In this document: positions 8,731-15,776 of the stretch, piece after piece
How positions within the stretch are numbered: the stretch's first letter is position 1
How the letters are laid out: each line of letters opens with the position of its first letter
IMG/VR virus record: IMGVR_UViG_3300030110_002342
Span: 2,750 to 27,570 of that record
From: a virus
DNA: 24,821 bases
Direction: 5' to 3' (one strand)
Notes under the pieces: model-generated
Told to the model about the DNA's origin: nothing
Database searches by the model: none
Seen by the model: the letters and a program-made list of their open reading frames with translations, nothing else
Translations under genes and position numbers: made by a program

Positions 8731-9081
8731 TTAATTTAATTTAACTCGTTTGTAATAATTTACTACATCTGTATCACCTGAAAATTCACATTTAATTGTG
8801 TTCTCATCAACTAAAGTATATTTCATTTCTACATTCCAATTATTTTTTTCATAATTAATTGTAGTAACAATATAATTTTTACCTATTTCTTTTACTTTTT
8901 CTTCTATAGATTGACCATCGTTAAAAGAAAAATCAACAAATTCTAATTCATCTCCATAATGTAAAATAGCAACATAATAAGTGCTTTCTTTACTTTTCCA
9001 TAATCCTTCAAAGTCTTTTAATTCGTTAGCTTGTAAAGTCAAGCTTACTAGCATAAAAATGCCTAATAATAATTTTTTCAT
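8731..9081 (-). CDS. Exported small beta-rich (lipocalin-like) protein
   Basis: A 116-aa protein with a clear type I signal peptide: MKK, a hydrophobic core (LLLGIFMLVSLTL) and an AxA-type end (LQANE), with cleavage likely near residue 18-19. The mature part starts ELKDFEGLWKSKESTYYVAI and ends in CEFSGDTDVVNYYKRV. A conserved G-x-W near the N-terminus followed by alternating beta strands is the pattern of small lipocalin-like domains. No lipobox cysteine follows the signal, so it is probably soluble in the periplasm. In a phage this could be a host-modifying or superinfection-exclusion protein, but that is speculation. The A/T leader (AAATTAAATTAAATATT) supports the start. Confidence 0.75.
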   Translation of the reverse strand: MKKLLLGIFMLVSLTLQANELKDFEGLWKSKESTYYVAILHYGDELEFVDFSFNDGQSIEEKVKEIGKNYIVTTINYEKNNWNVEMKYTLVDENTIKCEFSGDTDVVNYYKRVKLN

Positions 9082-9136
9082 AATATTTAATTTAATTTAA
9101 GTGTTCTAAAGTATAATCACCGATTTTTAATACTTT

Positions 9137-9592
9137 TTACTTTTTGAATATACTGCTCGCCTTTTCTGTCGTTCGTCCGCCGAAATAGGCTAAGATTACG
9201 GACATCATAACCTTCTCAAAAGTATCATTCCAAGTTTCATGTATTGTAAATGGTATGCTTTCTACACTATCTAATATACCCGCAAAAGAAAATACAACAA
9301 TACACCATATAAGAACTAAAGGACGTACGTTCTTAGACATCCAAGAATCTGACATAGAATCTGATTTCCATCTTGAAGTTATAGATTCTATTTCTTTATT
9401 CTGTTGTTCAAATATTAATTGTTGCAGTTTTATTTTATCCTCTAAAGGAGCATCAGATTTAGTTATTGCTTCTATTGCTTCTTTAGGAGAAGTTACTCCT
9501 TTTAATACATTTCCAAGAGTAGGATTAACCACTGAAGCAGCTCCAAATAGAAGCTGCCCTATAGTTGTGTCTTTGAATTTCTTTTTACTCAT
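9137..9592 (-). CDS. Holin, 3TM-superfamily type
   Basis: A 151-aa membrane protein resembling the 3-transmembrane holins of tailed phages and gene transfer agents. An N-terminal weakly hydrophobic segment (11-29, GQLLFGAASVVNPTLGNVL) precedes a charged helical linker (36-90). A strong membrane segment starts after NVRP (91-107, PLVLIWCIVVFSFAGIL). A second lies at about 124-138 and leads into AYFGGRTTEKASS, the typical C-terminal signature of this family. It would form holes in the inner membrane at lysis. No endolysin gene is next to it in this window. The start ATG is preceded by AATTTAACTCTT with no ribosome-binding motif. Confidence 0.75.
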   Translation of the reverse strand: MSKKKFKDTTIGQLLFGAASVVNPTLGNVLKGVTSPKEAIEAITKSDAPLEDKIKLQQLIFEQQNKEIESITSRWKSDSMSDSWMSKNVRPLVLIWCIVVFSFAGILDSVESIPFTIHETWNDTFEKVMMSVILAYFGGRTTEKASSIFKK

Positions 9593-9597
9593 AAGAG

Positions 9598-10551
9598 TTA
9601 AATTCTTCGCATTCTTGTTTTAGTCTTAGTCTTTGTAACCGTAGGTCTTGGTCCAGCATCACTTCTGCTTTCTCCTTGACCACTACCTCTTTCTACCCAT
9701 TCCCAGTTAGTACAAACTTTTTGCATGCCTGGTTTTCTTCTTTCAACGTCTTTAGTTGTAGTTACTGGAACTTTTTCATTTATTCTTCTTTCTGATTTTC
9801 CAATTTGAATTTGCTCTTCAGTTGGAGTTGGGCCATTAACAACAGGAATTATTGGAGGAGGTGGAGGAGGTGGATCTAATTCAACAACTGGTTCACTTGG
9901 AATATCGGTTTCAATTGGATCTTTAATAAATCTTGTTCTAGTGTCTTCAGCAGTATTCACTGTATCGTCCCAGCTACAACCAGGAACATTAGTCAATCTT
10001 TCACCATTAGGTCCAATACATCTAGATTTAAACTCAGCTAATTGTTCAGCAGTAGCCTGTTCATCTGTAGTAGCAGCAATTGTTTGCGTGACAGGTCTAC
10101 TTTGGTTAACATTTACACCACCTTCAACATTTTCTCTAGTTTCATTTCCCCAGTCACCAACAACAACTTCCCCAGTTTTAGGATCTATAGTAGTATTAAG
10201 TGTTTCGTCCCAATTATATTCATCTTGATGTAATGGAGATGAGCTCATTCTGTTAATACCTTCTCTTACAAGTTCAGTAGTTCTGTGACCTTTCTGATCA
10301 TAATTTTGAATTGGATCACCCATGTCTTCTCCACGAGCTTCTCTTCTAATGTCTCTTCTAGCTTGTCTATTTAATTTTTGTTCCCCTTCATTTGGTCCAC
10401 CTGCTTTATAACTAACAGTTCCATCAGCTTCAGTGACTCTAGTAGGTTGATAATAACCTTGCTTATATAAAGACTTTAATTGTCTTTTAGCTTCTCTTTT
10501 TGCTTTACCTCTTCTACGTGAAAAAGGATTTGCACCTTGTATATATGCCAT
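9598..10551 (-). CDS. Disordered virion-associated protein with NPFSR tag
   Basis: A 317-aa hydrophilic protein of unknown function. The N-terminus MAYIQGANPFSRRRG is followed by a basic stretch to residue about 75. RMSSSPLHQDEYNWDETLNT (101-120) has a partial internal repeat at 193-206 (SWDDTVNTAEDTRT). A polyproline run lies at 227-233, and the C-terminus is basic (KTKTKTRMRRI). The N-terminal tag and SPL motif recur in proteins at 10915-11472 and 12754-13779, suggesting a common docking partner. Its composition, with no predicted enzymatic core, fits an internal or minor virion protein. The ATG follows an AAATAAATAAATAA leader. Confidence 0.75.
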   Translation of the reverse strand: MAYIQGANPFSRRRGKAKREAKRQLKSLYKQGYYQPTRVTEADGTVSYKAGGPNEGEQKLNRQARRDIRREARGEDMGDPIQNYDQKGHRTTELVREGINRMSSSPLHQDEYNWDETLNTTIDPKTGEVVVGDWGNETRENVEGGVNVNQSRPVTQTIAATTDEQATAEQLAEFKSRCIGPNGERLTNVPGCSWDDTVNTAEDTRTRFIKDPIETDIPSEPVVELDPPPPPPPIIPVVNGPTPTEEQIQIGKSERRINEKVPVTTTKDVERRKPGMQKVCTNWEWVERGSGQGESRSDAGPRPTVTKTKTKTRMRRI

Positions 10552-10564
10552 TTTATTTATTTAT

Positions 10565-10912
10565 TTATAATGTTTCGTAATCGTCTGTTTTTTTATATGC
10601 TTCTTTTTCCCATGGAAGATTTGGATTACCTTCATCCATTTCGTCTCTACTCCAACACTTACCTTTCCAATACACACAGTCTTCATCATAAGAAAGATCA
10701 CCTCTTTTAATCTGATCTAAATGAACTTTTTCATGTTCAGTGACACTTTCTCTTTCCGAGTTGTTATTTAATTCTTCAGATAATAAAATCGTACCATTTA
10801 AATTACCTTTACCTAAACAACCTGGTTCTAGCTTGCTAGTATAAATTGGAGTCCAATCAATATTGACAGGTGCTTCAATTTTAAATCCTGTATTTGGTTT
10901 GAAAGTAGGCAT
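10565..10912 (-). CDS. Small HExxH metalloprotease-like protein
   Basis: A 115-aa protein with the zinc-binding motif HEKVH (60-64) inside SVTEHEKVHLDQIKRGD. A Glu in WEKEAY (E104, or E102) could serve as the third ligand, as in gluzincin-type peptidases. The N-terminal 55 residues would form the preceding beta sheet, ending in an edge strand (GTILLSEELN). The domain is very small for an active peptidase, so a bare catalytic helix pair or a non-proteolytic zinc protein is possible. It sits between disordered virion proteins, so a role in prohead maturation or in cutting structural proteins is conceivable but unproven. Confidence 0.7.
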   Translation of the reverse strand: MPTFKPNTGFKIEAPVNIDWTPIYTSKLEPGCLGKGNLNGTILLSEELNNNSERESVTEHEKVHLDQIKRGDLSYDEDCVYWKGKCWSRDEMDEGNPNLPWEKEAYKKTDDYETL

Positions 10913-10914
10913 CG

Positions 10915-11472
10915 TTATTTTCTAGAAGAATAAAAGTGTTTACCTATACTAGGTCTAATAGTATCTCTTGCTACTCTTACATTTGGACGAAGAGCATTAG
11001 GCATAATCGTTGAATCAGAGGAAAATTGTGCATTTTTTCCACCTAAAGATGGTGTTATTTCATCATCTCCTAATGTAGTTACAAATTGACCCTTGTCATC
11101 ACTTTGAACCTCACTAACATCTTGTATATTGTAATTTGATCCTTGCGATTCCCAATCAGCTTCACTTAATAAATCTCCTGTATTGTATTTTTTACTACCT
11201 TTCATATAAGTTCTATCAAACTTATCTCTTACGGCTTTAGATTCTTCTTCTGTAGCATCTGGAGTCATATTATAAGCTTCTTCTTCTTGATTTAATGGAG
11301 AAGGACAACCACAATTACCTAATGGTGATGGTGGTAGAATTTCTTCATCTATTCCTGCAAACTTAGTTTGCGATTGCTTTTCTAATCTATCCATGTGAGG
11401 CATTCTATTAATAGGAGAAGTATTACCTTGGTAATGTCTTCTACTTAATCCCCAATTTTGTTTATAAGCCAT
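10915..11472 (-). CDS. Hydrophilic virion-associated protein with SPL motifs
   Basis: A 185-aa protein, largely disordered, with no recognised domain. MAYKQNWGLSRRHYQGNTS is a variant of the MxYxQ...SR tag of its neighbours. SPINRMPHM (19-27) and LPPSPLGNCGCPSPLNQEEE (46-65) carry the repeated SPL/SPI motif and a CGC pair. The rest is acidic and Ser/Asp-rich, ending with basic residues (FYSSRK). The stop is just before the start of the HExxH gene. Function unknown; probably a minor structural or assembly protein, by analogy with its paralogous neighbours. Confidence 0.7.
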   Translation of the reverse strand: MAYKQNWGLSRRHYQGNTSPINRMPHMDRLEKQSQTKFAGIDEEILPPSPLGNCGCPSPLNQEEEAYNMTPDATEEESKAVRDKFDRTYMKGSKKYNTGDLLSEADWESQGSNYNIQDVSEVQSDDKGQFVTTLGDDEITPSLGGKNAQFSSDSTIMPNALRPNVRVARDTIRPSIGKHFYSSRK

Positions 11473-11475
11473 AAT

Positions 11476-11631
11476 TTAATTTTTTGAAGGAAACATTTTG
11501 TTTAAAGCAGTTTTTCTTTTATTACATCCACAAGGGACACCAGTTACTCTTGATATTCCATCAACAGCAGCTTTGATGCCCGTTGCTTTTGTAAAATTTT
11601 CAATTCTATCTCCTAAACCTTTAGGTTCCAT
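11476..11631 (-). CDS. 51-aa small protein with CGC motif
   Basis: A short frame (ATG at 11631, TAA at 11476) encodes a 51-aa basic protein beginning MEPKGLGDRIENFTKATGIK and containing GVPCGCNKRKTALNKMF near its C-terminus. It starts 2 bp after the stop of the upstream gene and its stop is 4 bp before the next ATG, so it fills an otherwise empty gap exactly and is very likely real. The helical N-terminus plus a Cys-Gly-Cys pair and basic C-terminus look like a compact conserved phage protein, perhaps metal-binding or a small connector. The function is unknown. Confidence 0.75.
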   Translation of the reverse strand: MEPKGLGDRIENFTKATGIKAAVDGISRVTGVPCGCNKRKTALNKMFPSKN

Positions 11632-11633
11632 GT

Positions 11634-12032
11634 TTAGCTGATAAGAATGTCTTTCCAGTATACTCTTAATGCTTGATCATAATGAGCATTTGGATCTAAA
11701 CTATCTTGTGGTAATAACACACTAGCTTTTACTCCACCTGGATTAGCTGTAATAGCTCTGTTAACTGCTTTCTTCATTAATGGAAGATAATCAGCACCTA
11801 CTGTAGGATTAACTGGAGGTACTGCGTCAGCATCTATAGAACAAGTTACTCTACAAGATAAACCTCCTGTTAATTGAAGAACAACATTGTATTCTCCACC
11901 TGCACCAGCTTCTGCTTTTACACTTAAAATGTTATCTACATTTACTAAATTATCTCCATCTAGTGATGAATCTGCACCCGCTGCTGCTAAGTCATATCCA
12001 CCAACTATGTTAAAGTTAATAAATTTTGCCAT
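11634..12032 (-). CDS. Probable minor structural protein, beta-rich
   Basis: A 132-aa protein, beta-rich, with Gly/Ala/Asp loops (YDLAAAGADSSLDGDN, 13-28; AEAGAGGEYNVVLQLTGG, 40-57) and a helical segment (LPLMKKAVNRAITANPGG). It lacks motifs for enzyme activity and looks like a small decoration or head/tail-joining protein, but that is inferred from composition. It starts at an ATG after a 72-bp gap that is A/T-rich and empty apart from a small hairpin-forming sequence (ACAGATCCATGACTGT, 12086-12101). Confidence 0.65.
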   Translation of the reverse strand: MAKFINFNIVGGYDLAAAGADSSLDGDNLVNVDNILSVKAEAGAGGEYNVVLQLTGGLSCRVTCSIDADAVPPVNPTVGADYLPLMKKAVNRAITANPGGVKASVLLPQDSLDPNAHYDQALRVYWKDILIS

Positions 12033-12104
12033 GATTTTTTGTTTTTAATTATTAATATTTATTTATTTTCTCTTGGTTTTATACAGATCCATGACTGTTT
12101 ATTT

Positions 12105-12752
12105 TTAACAAATCGCTTTACCACCTATTGAATTTTTAAAACCAGGGTCATCACAAGGATTAGATTTTGTATTTTTGTTAGTACTTACTTTACTTGGATT
12201 ATTTTTTTGCCATGTTGCATATGCTACAGCTGCTTCATCTTTTGCTCGTTCTATATCAGCACCTGATACATCACTATATTGTCCAGTGTTAATGTCAGCA
12301 ACAATATTTCCTGATTTTGTTTCTAAATCGGTAGCTTTACCTCTTAATGTAGCTAAACGTTCTTTTTGTTTTTCAGTTCCTCCGCCACGCTTAGTCATTC
12401 TTTTTTCTTTCTTATCTGCTTTAAGGTTTTTATTATCAGCTCTATTTTGAATTCTTAAAGCTTTTTCTGTAGCTATATCTTGATCAGAATATTTCTTCTT
12501 TTCTTCTTGAATAGCTGTTGAAGCAACATCACTAAATGTTTTAAGCATTGAAGATGTAGCATCTGCTTGAGCTTTAATTCTTTCTACAGTTCCATCATTC
12601 ATATCTGGTGGATCTATAGGTGTAACACCTGAGTTAGGATCAGCACTAGGTAACTGATAACTAAAAGGAGATCTATTAGAAAACCCAATATTAAAGCTAT
12701 TCTTCTTATTATTTAAGAGATTTGTTTTAATACCTTTTAATAATTCTCCCAT
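12105..12752 (-). CDS. Helical hydrophilic protein, function unknown
   Basis: A 215-aa protein with a basic N-terminus, an NRSPF motif (26-30) and a Pro/Asp linker, then a long helical region (about residues 50-170, KIQ/RADNKNLKADKKEKR-like charged stretches) that could form a coiled coil. The C-terminus ends NPCDDPGFKNSIGGKAIC with two cysteines. The order, with the tagged 341-aa protein just upstream, suggests an internal virion or assembly protein. Upstream AAAGGAGG is part of the coding end of the previous gene (KGGKK) rather than a selected ribosome-binding site. Confidence 0.65.
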   Translation of the reverse strand: MGELLKGIKTNLLNNKKNSFNIGFSNRSPFSYQLPSADPNSGVTPIDPPDMNDGTVERIKAQADATSSMLKTFSDVASTAIQEEKKKYSDQDIATEKALRIQNRADNKNLKADKKEKRMTKRGGGTEKQKERLATLRGKATDLETKSGNIVADINTGQYSDVSGADIERAKDEAAVAYATWQKNNPSKVSTNKNTKSNPCDDPGFKNSIGGKAIC

Positions 12753-12753
12753 T

Positions 12754-13779
12754 TTATTTTTTTCCTCCTTTGTTTTGAATCATTTCCTGCATTACCTCGC
12801 TATATCCATCTGATCCAAATGTTGTACCATAGTGTTGTATATTACCACCTGTTCTTGGATCTATTTTATTAGCTCTATTAAGCCATTTCATTACTTTTGG
12901 ATCTTCATAATCATACTCATCTCCTCTTTCAGCTCCAGTTTCTTCAGATCTTGTTATAGCTTTTTCTCTTAACTTATCAGCTCTATTAGCTCTTCTTTCT
13001 TCTTTACTTTTTCTACTTGGTCCATGATGTTCTGCACCTGTAGAATTATGACCGTCCCAGTTATAACTACCATGTGCATCATCAAATAATGCTTCAGCGT
13101 GGCTATAATGACCTTCTTTTTTTAATTTCTTACCTCTTTTAACATCTTCTTCTTCCCAAGAATTTACCATGTGATGAGAGTGTCTTGATAATGGAGCTTT
13201 TTCCATTGGTCCAGTAGTATCATCATGTGCCCAACCTCTTTTATTGTATTCATCAAATCTTTCTTGACTACCTACAGGTAAATCTGCCATATTAGGTCTT
13301 GGTTCAGTTCTTGTGTTAAAACTTTCATCATATACATCAGAGTTATGATACATATCATTTTCATCTGTAGGATCTCCTTCAGCATCACCTTTTTCAATAT
13401 CTACTATAGGCATATCAGCTAATTCTGCAGACATTCTATTAACACCAGTTGAATTAGATTTTCTAATTCCATGTGTCGCGTCATAGTTAGACTCTCCTTT
13501 TCCTTCTTCTTCGTCCACTATCGTCATATCTGCGTGTAATGGAGAACTAGACATTCTTGAAGGTCCACCAGCATGATAAGCTCTTAAAGCAGCTTCCGCA
13601 TCAGCTTTAGATGAATAATTAGAGTCCCATAGTTTACCTGTTTTATTGCTTATTACTTTCCAGTTACCATCTTTTTGAGTAACACATCCACCTTTACCAG
13701 CAGATTTAGCACAATATCCTCCTTCATTTAATGGAGAAGTTTTTCGTGAGAAAGGATTATTTGTTTGATTATATCCCAT
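12754..13779 (-). CDS. Tagged virion-associated protein with internal repeats
   Basis: A 341-aa hydrophilic protein. It opens MGYNQTNNPFSRKTSPLNEG, the fullest form of the shared tag. Residues about 20-70 contain CAKSAGKGGC, then GNWKVISNKTGKLWDSNY and SKADAEAALRAYHA, a short domain resembling small phage beta-hairpin/helix modules. RMSSSPLHADMTIVDEEEG (75-93) recurs imperfectly as NRMSAELADMPIVDIEKG (114-131). The remainder is rich in Asp, Glu, His and Arg with few hydrophobic residues, so probably disordered. No enzymatic motif is present. It may bind a virion partner through the tag. The ATG lies behind an A/T-only leader of repeated TTAATAAAT-like units. Confidence 0.7.
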   Translation of the reverse strand: MGYNQTNNPFSRKTSPLNEGGYCAKSAGKGGCVTQKDGNWKVISNKTGKLWDSNYSSKADAEAALRAYHAGGPSRMSSSPLHADMTIVDEEEGKGESNYDATHGIRKSNSTGVNRMSAELADMPIVDIEKGDAEGDPTDENDMYHNSDVYDESFNTRTEPRPNMADLPVGSQERFDEYNKRGWAHDDTTGPMEKAPLSRHSHHMVNSWEEEDVKRGKKLKKEGHYSHAEALFDDAHGSYNWDGHNSTGAEHHGPSRKSKEERRANRADKLREKAITRSEETGAERGDEYDYEDPKVMKWLNRANKIDPRTGGNIQHYGTTFGSDGYSEVMQEMIQNKGGKK

Positions 13780-13806
13780 AATTTATTAATTTATTAATTT
13801 ATTTAT

Positions 13807-14301
13807 TTATTGTTGTACTTCTAAAGCTATTATACCTGTAGCGGTAGTACTAGTAGCATTAACTCTTTCTACTTGTAAATCTAAAGTTTGATTTGCAACC
13901 ACTGGAATTGTTATAGCTTGTTGTTCACTAACTGGAACTACTCTAACATTGCCAGCACCTGTAATATATAAACTATATCCTGGTGACGTACTATTTGTAA
14001 AAGCTCTATAATTGCCTTTATATATTTCATAAATACCAGCTGCTATTGCTCCTGATAATTCTATATTATCACTATCTGTAACACTTACTACTTCTACTAT
14101 AGCGCCTGCGCTATCATATACAACATCTCCACCATTTATATTAAAACCTTTTGGATTAGTTTCAGCGTTAGTAAATCCTTTACCAACGTCGGTTAATGTT
14201 GTTCCAGCACCTGTGTTAATACCAGCTACAATAACGCCCGGTTTAGGTATGTTTATTGCATCATCAGGTCTAACTTCTGTTGCGTTTATATATATTGCCA
14301 T
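13807..14301 (-). CDS. Beta-rich structural protein, candidate decoration or fibre-tip
   Basis: A 164-aa protein with alternating short strands and Gly/Asn/Asp turns (GINTGAGTTLTDVGKG, 28-43; GAGNVRVVPVSEQ), no cysteine and few lysines, typical of virion decoration or base-plate beta-sandwich proteins. It starts MAIYINATEVRPDDAI. The ATG is followed downstream by a translation stop that lies just before the gene at 12754, and its upstream leader is six TTTA units (14303-14326 on the plus strand). Function unknown; structural role inferred. Confidence 0.65.
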   Translation of the reverse strand: MAIYINATEVRPDDAINIPKPGVIVAGINTGAGTTLTDVGKGFTNAETNPKGFNINGGDVVYDSAGAIVEVVSVTDSDNIELSGAIAAGIYEIYKGNYRAFTNSTSPGYSLYITGAGNVRVVPVSEQQAITIPVVANQTLDLQVERVNATSTTATGIIALEVQQ

Positions 14302-14302
14302 T

Positions 14303-14326
14303 TTTATTTATTTATTTATTTATTTA
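14303..14326 (-). promoter_or_regulatory. Tandem TAAA leader ahead of a structural gene
   Basis: Six perfect TTTA units on the plus strand (TAAA on the minus strand) lie directly before the ATG at 14301. The last units also carry the stop codon of the upstream gene at 14322-14320. No Shine-Dalgarno sequence is present. Such A-rich leaders are the initiation signal in SD-independent Bacteroidota translation. Confidence 0.55.
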
Positions 14327-14538
14327 TATTCTTTTGCCACTTGAGTAATTGGATTTCCTCTATAAGATGCAACGTCTTTTAATATTTGCATTCCTTTAGG
14401 ACCTCTGCTTGAACCAAATTGATGAGGTCTTCCTACTTGATCTAGCGGCCCATCCCATATATGAGATTCTCCTACTATACCAACTTTACTTCCGGGTTTT
14501 AATCTTTCCATTGAAGGATCATATTTTTTATTATGCAT
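14320..14538 (-). CDS. Small basic protein, function unknown
   Basis: A 72-aa protein without a recognised family: MHNKKYDPSMERLKPGSKV, then VGESHIWDGPLDQVGRPHQF and a Gly-Ser-Arg stretch. It is rich in Gly, Pro, His and basic residues, so it is unlikely to be a compact enzyme. It is co-oriented and closely packed with the structural genes on both sides. Its stop overlaps the TAAA leader of the next gene. Small virion or assembly factor is the best guess. Confidence 0.65.
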   Translation of the reverse strand: MHNKKYDPSMERLKPGSKVGIVGESHIWDGPLDQVGRPHQFGSSRGPKGMQILKDVASYRGNPITQVAKEYK

Positions 14539-14555
14539 AATTTTTCTTTATTTAT

Positions 14556-15068
14556 TTATAAACCTGAAATTGCTGCGTCGTTCATCATTGATGCACCTGC
14601 AGCAGACATTCTTTCGTCTTCTGTACCGTAAATATCTTCAGCGGCTCCAACTGTTCCAGCATCAAAACCTCCTGCGGCTATAGCTCCTCCGCCAACACCA
14701 GCTCCTTCTGCTACACTTTCACCACCACCACCTTCTAAAGCAGCTAATCTGGATTCGATGTCTACTAGTCTATTATCACTGTCTCCACCTACTACATTGT
14801 TACCACCAGCTGCTTCCATTCCAAAGTTACCAAGAGTTTGTCTTCTTTGAATTTCACCCCAAGCTCCTTTAGATTTACGTCCTCCTTTTTCATATAAAGC
14901 ACGTACCTCAGCATCACTCATTTTATTCCATCTCTTTCTATTAGCTCTATTTCTAGCGTTTGATAGTTGTTGACCAAAAAATCCTAAACCTCCGTGTATG
15001 TTTCCTGCGGGTCCTCCGTTTTGATCATAGAAACCCGATGACGCCATTGCCGCTGTTGATGTTGCCAT
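14556..15068 (-). CDS. Gly/Ala-rich structural-like protein
   Basis: A 170-aa protein with a Gly/Asn-rich N-terminus (GFYDQNGGPAGNIHGGLGFF), a basic helical middle (LSNARNRANRKRWNKMSDAE, then GRKSKGAWGEIQRRQ) and a long Gly/Ala-rich C-terminal half that includes a coiled-coil stretch (NRLVDIESRLAALEG). It shows no enzyme motif. The coiled-coil trimer-like patch and Gly-rich tail suit a minor virion protein. It starts 1 bp after the stop of the winged-helix-like gene. Confidence 0.65.
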   Translation of the reverse strand: MATSTAAMASSGFYDQNGGPAGNIHGGLGFFGQQLSNARNRANRKRWNKMSDAEVRALYEKGGRKSKGAWGEIQRRQTLGNFGMEAAGGNNVVGGDSDNRLVDIESRLAALEGGGGESVAEGAGVGGGAIAAGGFDAGTVGAAEDIYGTEDERMSAAGASMMNDAAISGL

Positions 15069-15069
15069 A

Positions 15070-15516
15070 TTATCTGTTTTTATCTTTATTTACGTTTTTT
15101 ATTGAAGTTTGTAAAACTTTATCCATATATGTTTCACCCTTCATAATTTTGTTTCTTCTATAACTAGTAGGAATATCTTCTTCTCCTAGTAACATTCTGT
15201 ATATTCTTTGAATTAATGTTTTACCTTTAAAAGAAACTTTATATATATTGTATTTTTGAGTTGTTCTATTTCTATTACGCCATACAACAATCCAATTATT
15301 TTGAATTAATTTATTCCACCTTCTATTATCCCAACTATAAGAATAACTACCCATTTTAAAATCTTTAATTGTGAATAAATCTACACAATCTAAATATATG
15401 AGTAGTTCTAAATCAGCATCAGTTAAGTCGTTATTTTTGGAAGCCCATTTGCGTATTATACGGTAATGTTTAAGCAAGTTTATATTTTTAATATCACTTG
15501 CGGTTAGCCTTTTCAT
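15070..15516 (-). CDS. Winged-helix-like basic protein
   Basis: A 148-aa basic protein. LKHYRIIRKWASKNNDLTDA, a second helical segment (DLELLIYLDCVDLFTIKDFK), WDNRRWNKLIQNNWIVVWR and the YNIYKVSFKGKTL strand pair give a helix-helix-helix-wing order, as in MarR-like winged-helix domains. Recognition helix and wing carry many Arg/Lys/Trp. It may bind DNA and regulate late genes, or be a virion protein: both are inferences. Its start overlaps the GroES stop by 4 bp, so it is co-translated with the chaperonin genes. Confidence 0.6.
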   Translation of the reverse strand: MKRLTASDIKNINLLKHYRIIRKWASKNNDLTDADLELLIYLDCVDLFTIKDFKMGSYSYSWDNRRWNKLIQNNWIVVWRNRNRTTQKYNIYKVSFKGKTLIQRIYRMLLGEEDIPTSYRRNKIMKGETYMDKVLQTSIKNVNKDKNR

Positions 15517-15776
15517 AAAACAACGACCACATCACTTGATTTAATGACGTGAAATATATCTTTATTTATCTCTATCTGATGTCCAGCATGTTTATCATAG
15601 AAGATTTTATCATTCTTTTTTAATCCTTGAACTTCTTCTCCTACTGATAAAACTTGAGCTTCAATATATCTTATATCTTCTCTTGCTTGTTTATTAAGAA
15701 GCAAACCACCTTTTGATTTAGTAATTCCTTCTTGATTAGCTTTTTTAATTATTAAATTTCTACCTACTGCTTTCAT
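15513..15776 (-). CDS. groES: Phage co-chaperonin, GroES-type
   Basis: An 87-aa GroES-like co-chaperonin, slightly shorter than bacterial GroES (about 97 aa). It would cap the GroEL ring and close the folding chamber. It starts MKAVGRNLIIKKANQ. The mobile loop (about 14-32) reads EGITKSKGGLLLNK, with GG at 23-24 and LLL at 25-27, the positions of the GGIVL contact in E. coli GroES. AQVLSVG, then KKNDKIFYDK, give the central barrel strands, and DIFHVIKSSDVVVVL is the typical closing strand. It overlaps the end of groEL by 17 bp and is translated after it, the reverse of the bacterial groES-groEL order. The partner is the phage GroEL and possibly the host's. Confidence 0.88.
   Translation of the reverse strand: MKAVGRNLIIKKANQEGITKSKGGLLLNKQAREDIRYIEAQVLSVGEEVQGLKKNDKIFYDKHAGHQIEINKDIFHVIKSSDVVVVL

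Noticed and set aside
9255-10233. Plus-strand frames opposite the holin and 317-aa genes
   Set aside because: All are antisense shadows of well-supported minus-strand genes, and their starts lack a leader.
12761-12770. AAAGGAGG before the 12752 start, looking like a Shine-Dalgarno sequence
   Set aside because: It is the coding end (KGGKK) of the upstream gene. No other gene in the window has such a site.
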